Assembly: GCF_000974365.1 (NCBI RefSeq)
Contig: NZ_BAZW01000003.1
Location: 1 to 64,000, forward strand
Length of the DNA stretch: 64,000 bases
Direction of reading: 5' to 3'
Source: Geofilum rubicundum JCM 15548
GTDB taxonomy: Bacteria; Bacteroidota; Bacteroidia; Bacteroidales; Marinilabiliaceae
The notes beneath the pieces were generated by a model. The model searched no databases and was not told the origin of the DNA. It was given only the letters and a program-made list of their open reading frames with translations. Shown here piece by piece: positions 61,116 through 64,000 of the stretch. The translations under genes were made by a program, and so were the position numbers. Every line of letters begins with the position of its first letter. The first letter of the stretch is position 1.

Positions 61116-63071
61116 ATGTATGACATTCTTGAATTAAACAAGAAGCTGCTGGTGGATTTACGCACCATTGCAAAAGAATTGGATATTAAGCGCGTTGAGT
61201 CCTTTAAAAAGCAGGACTTAATTTACCAAATATTGGATGCGCAAGCCATAAAAGCTTCTGAAAGAACAACAAAGGAGCCGCGTGGCGCTGAAAACAGTCA
61301 GGATAAACGCGGACGTCGCGGACGTCCACCAAAATCAGCTGGCGAGCAGCCTGAAAATCCGAAAAGAGCTCCGCACGTCAAAGAAACCAAAGAACCACGT
61401 GCTAAAAATCAGCCTTTAGAAAACAAAAAAGAACCGGTTCCTGCTAAGGAACAGACCCGGCCACCAAAGCCTGATGTGCCTCGTCAGGAGAAGGTCGTGG
61501 ATAAGAAAGAGATGCCATCTAAGCCACAGCCGGCCAAGGCTCAGGCTGTTGCTACTGAAAAAGCTGCTGAGGTTTCTGAAAAGGCGTCCGACAAGCAAGT
61601 TCCCAATGCGGGTAAGGAAAAGCGCCAGCCACAGCCCAGAAAGCAGGATGACCATCGTAACAAGAACCGCAATGAGCGTCAGGACGACCGTCAGCCACAA
61701 GGCGAACAGGACGACCGTCAACCACAAGGACGTCAGAATGATCCCCAGCCACAAAAGCGTCCAGACGACCGCCAGCCCCAAGGGCGTCAGGATGATCGTC
61801 AACCACAAGGACGTCAGGACGACCGCCAGCCCCAAGGGCGCAAGGACGATCGTCAGCCTCAGGGCAGACCGGATAATCAAAATCAGCCCAAGCGCGTCAA
61901 CGACCGTAATGAAAGGCAAAACAGTCGCAAAGAAGAAAAAGCTTTTGAGTTTGAAGGCATTATATCCGCTTCCGGTGTTTTGGAAATTATGCCCGACGGT
62001 TATGGTTTTCTGCGCTCCTCAGATTATAATTACCTCAATTCTCCGGATGATATTTACGTGTCTCAGTCACAGATCAAATTGTTTGGTCTGAAAACCGGTG
62101 ACATGGTTTTGGGCGCTATTCGTCCACCCAAAGAGGGAGAGAAGTATTTTCCGCTGATTAAGGTGGAATCCATTAACGGTCGTACGCCTGATTTTGTGCG
62201 GGATCGTGTTCCTTTTGATCACTTGACTCCGGTATTTCCGGATGAAAAATTCAATTTGACCGGTGGACCAAGATCCAACTTCTCATCAAGGGTGGTTGAT
62301 CTGTTCTCACCCATTGGTAAAGGTCAGCGCGGTTTGATTGTGGCGCAGCCCAAGACGGGTAAAACGGTTTTGTTGAAGGATATAGCCAACGCCATAGCCT
62401 CGAACCATCCTGAGGTCTACATGATCATTCTACTGATTGATGAGCGTCCCGAAGAGGTGACCGATATGGCCCGTAGCGTTAATGCAGAGGTGATTTCCTC
62501 CACTTTTGATGAGCCGGCAGATCGGCATGTGAAAGTGGCCAACATTGTTTTGGAAAAGGCGAAGCGCATGACCGAGTGTGGTCATGATGTGGTGATTCTT
62601 TTGGATTCCATTACCCGTTTGGCCCGTGCTTACAATACGGTGTCTCCTGCTTCCGGTAAGGTCTTGTCGGGTGGGGTGGATGCCAACGCTCTGCACAAGC
62701 CCAAGCGCTTTTTTGGTGCAGCCCGTAATATTGAAAATGGAGGTTCGCTGACTATTTTGGCGACTGCCCTGACCGATACAGGTTCGAAAATGGACGATGT
62801 TATTTTTGAAGAATTTAAAGGTACCGGTAACATGGAACTTCAGCTGGACAGGAAACTGGCCAACAAGCGTGTTTACCCGTCTGTGGACATTATGGCTTCA
62901 AGTACGCGTCGTGAAGATCTTCTGTTGGATAAGGAAATGATGAACCGGATCTGGATTCTTCGCAATTACTTGTCGGACATGAATGCTGTTGAAGCGATGG
63001 AATTCATTAAGGACCGTATGATGAAGACCAATTCGAATGAAGAGTTCCTTATTTCAATGAATTCTCATTAA
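61116..63071 (+). CDS. rho: Transcription termination factor Rho with long disordered insert
   Basis: 651 residues, against about 420 for E. coli Rho. After an N-terminal SAP-like helical part (1-45) comes a disordered insert of about 230 residues (about 45-275) rich in K, P, R, D and Q with nine-residue repeats. Then the RNA-binding domain ([20 protein letters not shown]) and the hexamer ATPase: Walker [12 protein letters not shown] (about residue 411), [28 protein letters not shown] and the end motif EEFLISMN. It releases RNA from stalled or untranslated transcripts. In B. thetaiotaomicron a similar disordered insert drives phase separation of Rho. Confidence 0.96.
   Translation: MYDILELNKKLLVDLRTIAKELDIKRVESFKKQDLIYQILDAQAIKASERTTKEPRGAENSQDKRGRRGRPPKSAGEQPENPKRAPHVKETKEPRAKNQPLENKKEPVPAKEQTRPPKPDVPRQEKVVDKKEMPSKPQPAKAQAVATEKAAEVSEKASDKQVPNAGKEKRQPQPRKQDDHRNKNRNERQDDRQPQGEQDDRQPQGRQNDPQPQKRPDDRQPQGRQDDRQPQGRQDDRQPQGRKDDRQPQGRPDNQNQPKRVNDRNERQNSRKEEKAFEFEGIISASGVLEIMPDGYGFLRSSDYNYLNSPDDIYVSQSQIKLFGLKTGDMVLGAIRPPKEGEKYFPLIKVESINGRTPDFVRDRVPFDHLTPVFPDEKFNLTGGPRSNFSSRVVDLFSPIGKGQRGLIVAQPKTGKTVLLKDIANAIASNHPEVYMIILLIDERPEEVTDMARSVNAEVISSTFDEPADRHVKVANIVLEKAKRMTECGHDVVILLDSITRLARAYNTVSPASGKVLSGGVDANALHKPKRFFGAARNIENGGSLTILATALTDTGSKMDDVIFEEFKGTGNMELQLDRKLANKRVYPSVDIMASSTRREDLLLDKEMMNRIWILRNYLSDMNAVEAMEFIKDRMMKTNSNEEFLISMNSH
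61681..61872 (+). repeat. 27-base tandem repeat inside rho (DDRQPQGRQ units)
   Basis: About seven imperfect units of 27 bases encode the nine residues DDRQPQGRQ with variants ([18 protein letters not shown]). Third codon positions vary (CAGCCACAA, CAACCACAA, CAGCCCCAA), so units have had time to diverge while protein sequence stayed similar. Confidence 0.85.
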
Positions 63072-63406
63072 TTGCGGGAGCAAAAAAATAGCGGCTTTTA
63101 GTGACGTTATTTTATATAAATACCAAAGGGACTGTCTTTTTAGATGGTCCCTTTGTCGTTACGTGAAAGCAAGCTATAGGCAATGAGTTATTTAAAACAA
63201 TTCTAAAATACGTTTTTGACTGCTTCCGGTAAAAAACAACATTTTAATTCAAGGAGTTACGCAGGTCGCTGAAAACGGCATTTTTTCTCATTTCTCTTAT
63301 TTTTACGAGATATAAATAACACAAACTGGTCTGTATTGCAATCTCTATGTGGCAAAAGTGGTTCAACAAATATTAACTTTGTAGTAGATAAAGAAACATA
63401 TTTACT
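63072..63406 (+). other. Non-coding gap with a hairpin after rho and a promoter-like box
   Basis: CAAAGGGAC (63124-63132) and GTCCCTTTG (63147-63155) make an exact stem 50 bases after the rho stop, a likely weak terminator without a good T run. TAACTTTG at 63374-63381 matches the -7 consensus 26 bases before the ATPase gene. No gene seen. Confidence 0.5.
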
Positions 63407-64000
63407 ATGATGCAGGCTTTTTTTAGAACGCATAAGTACCTGCTGGAACATTTAAATGTATCTGTGCGTCGGGGTTTGATGGATGATATTAACTGGGATG
63501 ACCGGTTGATTGGTGTTGTTGGTACCCGGGGCGTGGGTAAAACGACTTTTTTGCTTGATTATATTGCACAGACTTACGGCAGTGATAAGGTCTGTCTGTA
63601 CGTTAATTTGAATAACCTTTATTTTTCAAGTCGTTCACTGTCCTCCTTTGCCGATGAATTTCAAAAGACAGGCGGAAAAACACTGGTGCTCGACCAGATT
63701 TTTAAGTATCCGGGGTGGGAAGACGAATTGGTGTGGTGTTACGATAACTTGCCGGATTTAAAAATCATATTCAGTGGATCGCCCTTGATGCTGGCTGATA
63801 AGGAAGTGGCTCATTTTAACAAGCGGGCCCATATATATCATCTGGAAGGGTATTCTTTCAGGGAATATCTTAATATTGAAACGGGCAGTGATTTTAAAAG
63901 GTTCGCTTTGAATGATTTGTTGCAGAATCATGTGGCCATTGCCACTGATATTGTTGACAAAATTAAGCCGCTGGCCTATTTTACCGATTACCTGCACCAT
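63407..64000 (+). CDS. AAA (DUF4143-type) ATPase, cut by the window end
   Basis: 198 residues are visible and the frame is still open at the last base. Walker A is GTRGVGKTT near residue 47-55. The Walker B region reads TLVLDQIFKYPGWE, where the family normally has DE followed by H or Q, so the catalytic glutamate position is Q here. The sensor motif KIIFSGSP and the block NKRAHIYHLEGYSFREYLN fit the AAA_14/DUF4143 ATPases, a common group of unknown function sometimes near toxin-antitoxin genes. Start at the first of two ATG codons. Confidence 0.82.
   Translation, partial: MMQAFFRTHKYLLEHLNVSVRRGLMDDINWDDRLIGVVGTRGVGKTTFLLDYIAQTYGSDKVCLYVNLNNLYFSSRSLSSFADEFQKTGGKTLVLDQIFKYPGWEDELVWCYDNLPDLKIIFSGSPLMLADKEVAHFNKRAHIYHLEGYSFREYLNIETGSDFKRFALNDLLQNHVAIATDIVDKIKPLAYFTDYLHH

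Noticed and set aside
61681-61872. CRISPR-like array
   Set aside because: The regular units are contiguous, coding and have no spacers; they are protein repeats of Rho. No CRISPR array was seen anywhere in the window.
61416-61919. Long antisense open frame across the rho repeat region
   Set aside because: A leucine-rich shadow produced by the repetitive D/R/Q codons on the coding strand.

Overview
The window looks like a chromosomal stretch from a marine or sediment-type member of the Bacteroidota, most likely order Marinilabiliales or a relative (inference from gene content; no rRNA is present to check). Supporting signs are SusC/SusD pairs with a hybrid two-component regulator, two large secreted proteins with type IX secretion tails, a TonB receptor under a TPP riboswitch, promoters of the TAnnTTTG type, a tmRNA encoding a GENNYALAA tag, a primary sigma factor of about 290 residues, and a Rho factor with a long disordered insert.

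Layout. 1-2.7 kb: TPP riboswitch and a TonB-dependent receptor. 2.8-9.2 kb: housekeeping genes (RluA-type pseudouridine synthase, panB, a conserved protein of unknown function, mutS2). 9.3-13.6 kb: a large M6-type metalloprotease with adhesin-like domains. 13.9-18.7 kb: small regulators (a membrane LytTR protein, a YfiR-like protein, two SpoIIAA/STAS-like paralogues flanking a bacterial GRAS-domain protein, and a Crp/Fnr regulator). 19-28.6 kb: a hybrid PAS-GAF histidine kinase, a receiver protein and a chemotaxis cluster cheA-cheW-mcp-cheR-cheB. 28.9-34.6 kb: a GH43 glycosidase, a small membrane protein, a T9SS-exported protein and a kinase with a periplasmic solute-binding domain. 34.8-38.0 kb: an arsenic-type operon (ArsR, small thioredoxin, ArsF-like, ArsG-like, permease) behind a clear promoter and palindromic operator. 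38.1-41.3 kb: a small secreted protein, a porin, an aquaporin-like protein with degenerate NPA boxes and a lipoprotein with a duplicated Cys/His motif. 41.6-56.5 kb: a complete fructan utilisation locus (SusC, SusD, DUF4960-type protein, two GH32 enzymes, MFS sugar transporter, fructokinase, hybrid two-component sensor). 56.55-58.53 kb: a small genomic-island remnant carrying a broken fic gene, inserted in the 3' end of ssrA (tmRNA). 58.5-64 kb: ssrA, rpe, rpoD-type sigma, rho and the start of an AAA ATPase gene.

How the genes work together. In the fructan locus the surface SusC/SusD/DUF4960 set would bind and import fructan fragments, the GH32 lipoproteins release fructose, the MFS protein carries it across the inner membrane, the kinase phosphorylates it, and the hybrid sensor with its periplasmic sugar-binding domain closes the regulatory loop. 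The arsenic operon pairs a repressor with thiol proteins and two membrane permeases, resembling the organoarsenical arsEFG type. The chemotaxis cluster has one zinc-type (CZB) receptor and no flagellar genes nearby, so its output may be gliding or another behaviour.

A caution: at least nine single-base frame breaks (a tenth is weaker), spread over eight or nine genes, interrupt otherwise intact reading frames, mostly next to short homopolymers; all but one look like one missing base. This is more typical of sequencing error than of gene decay, so I give the restored gene spans and say where each break lies.
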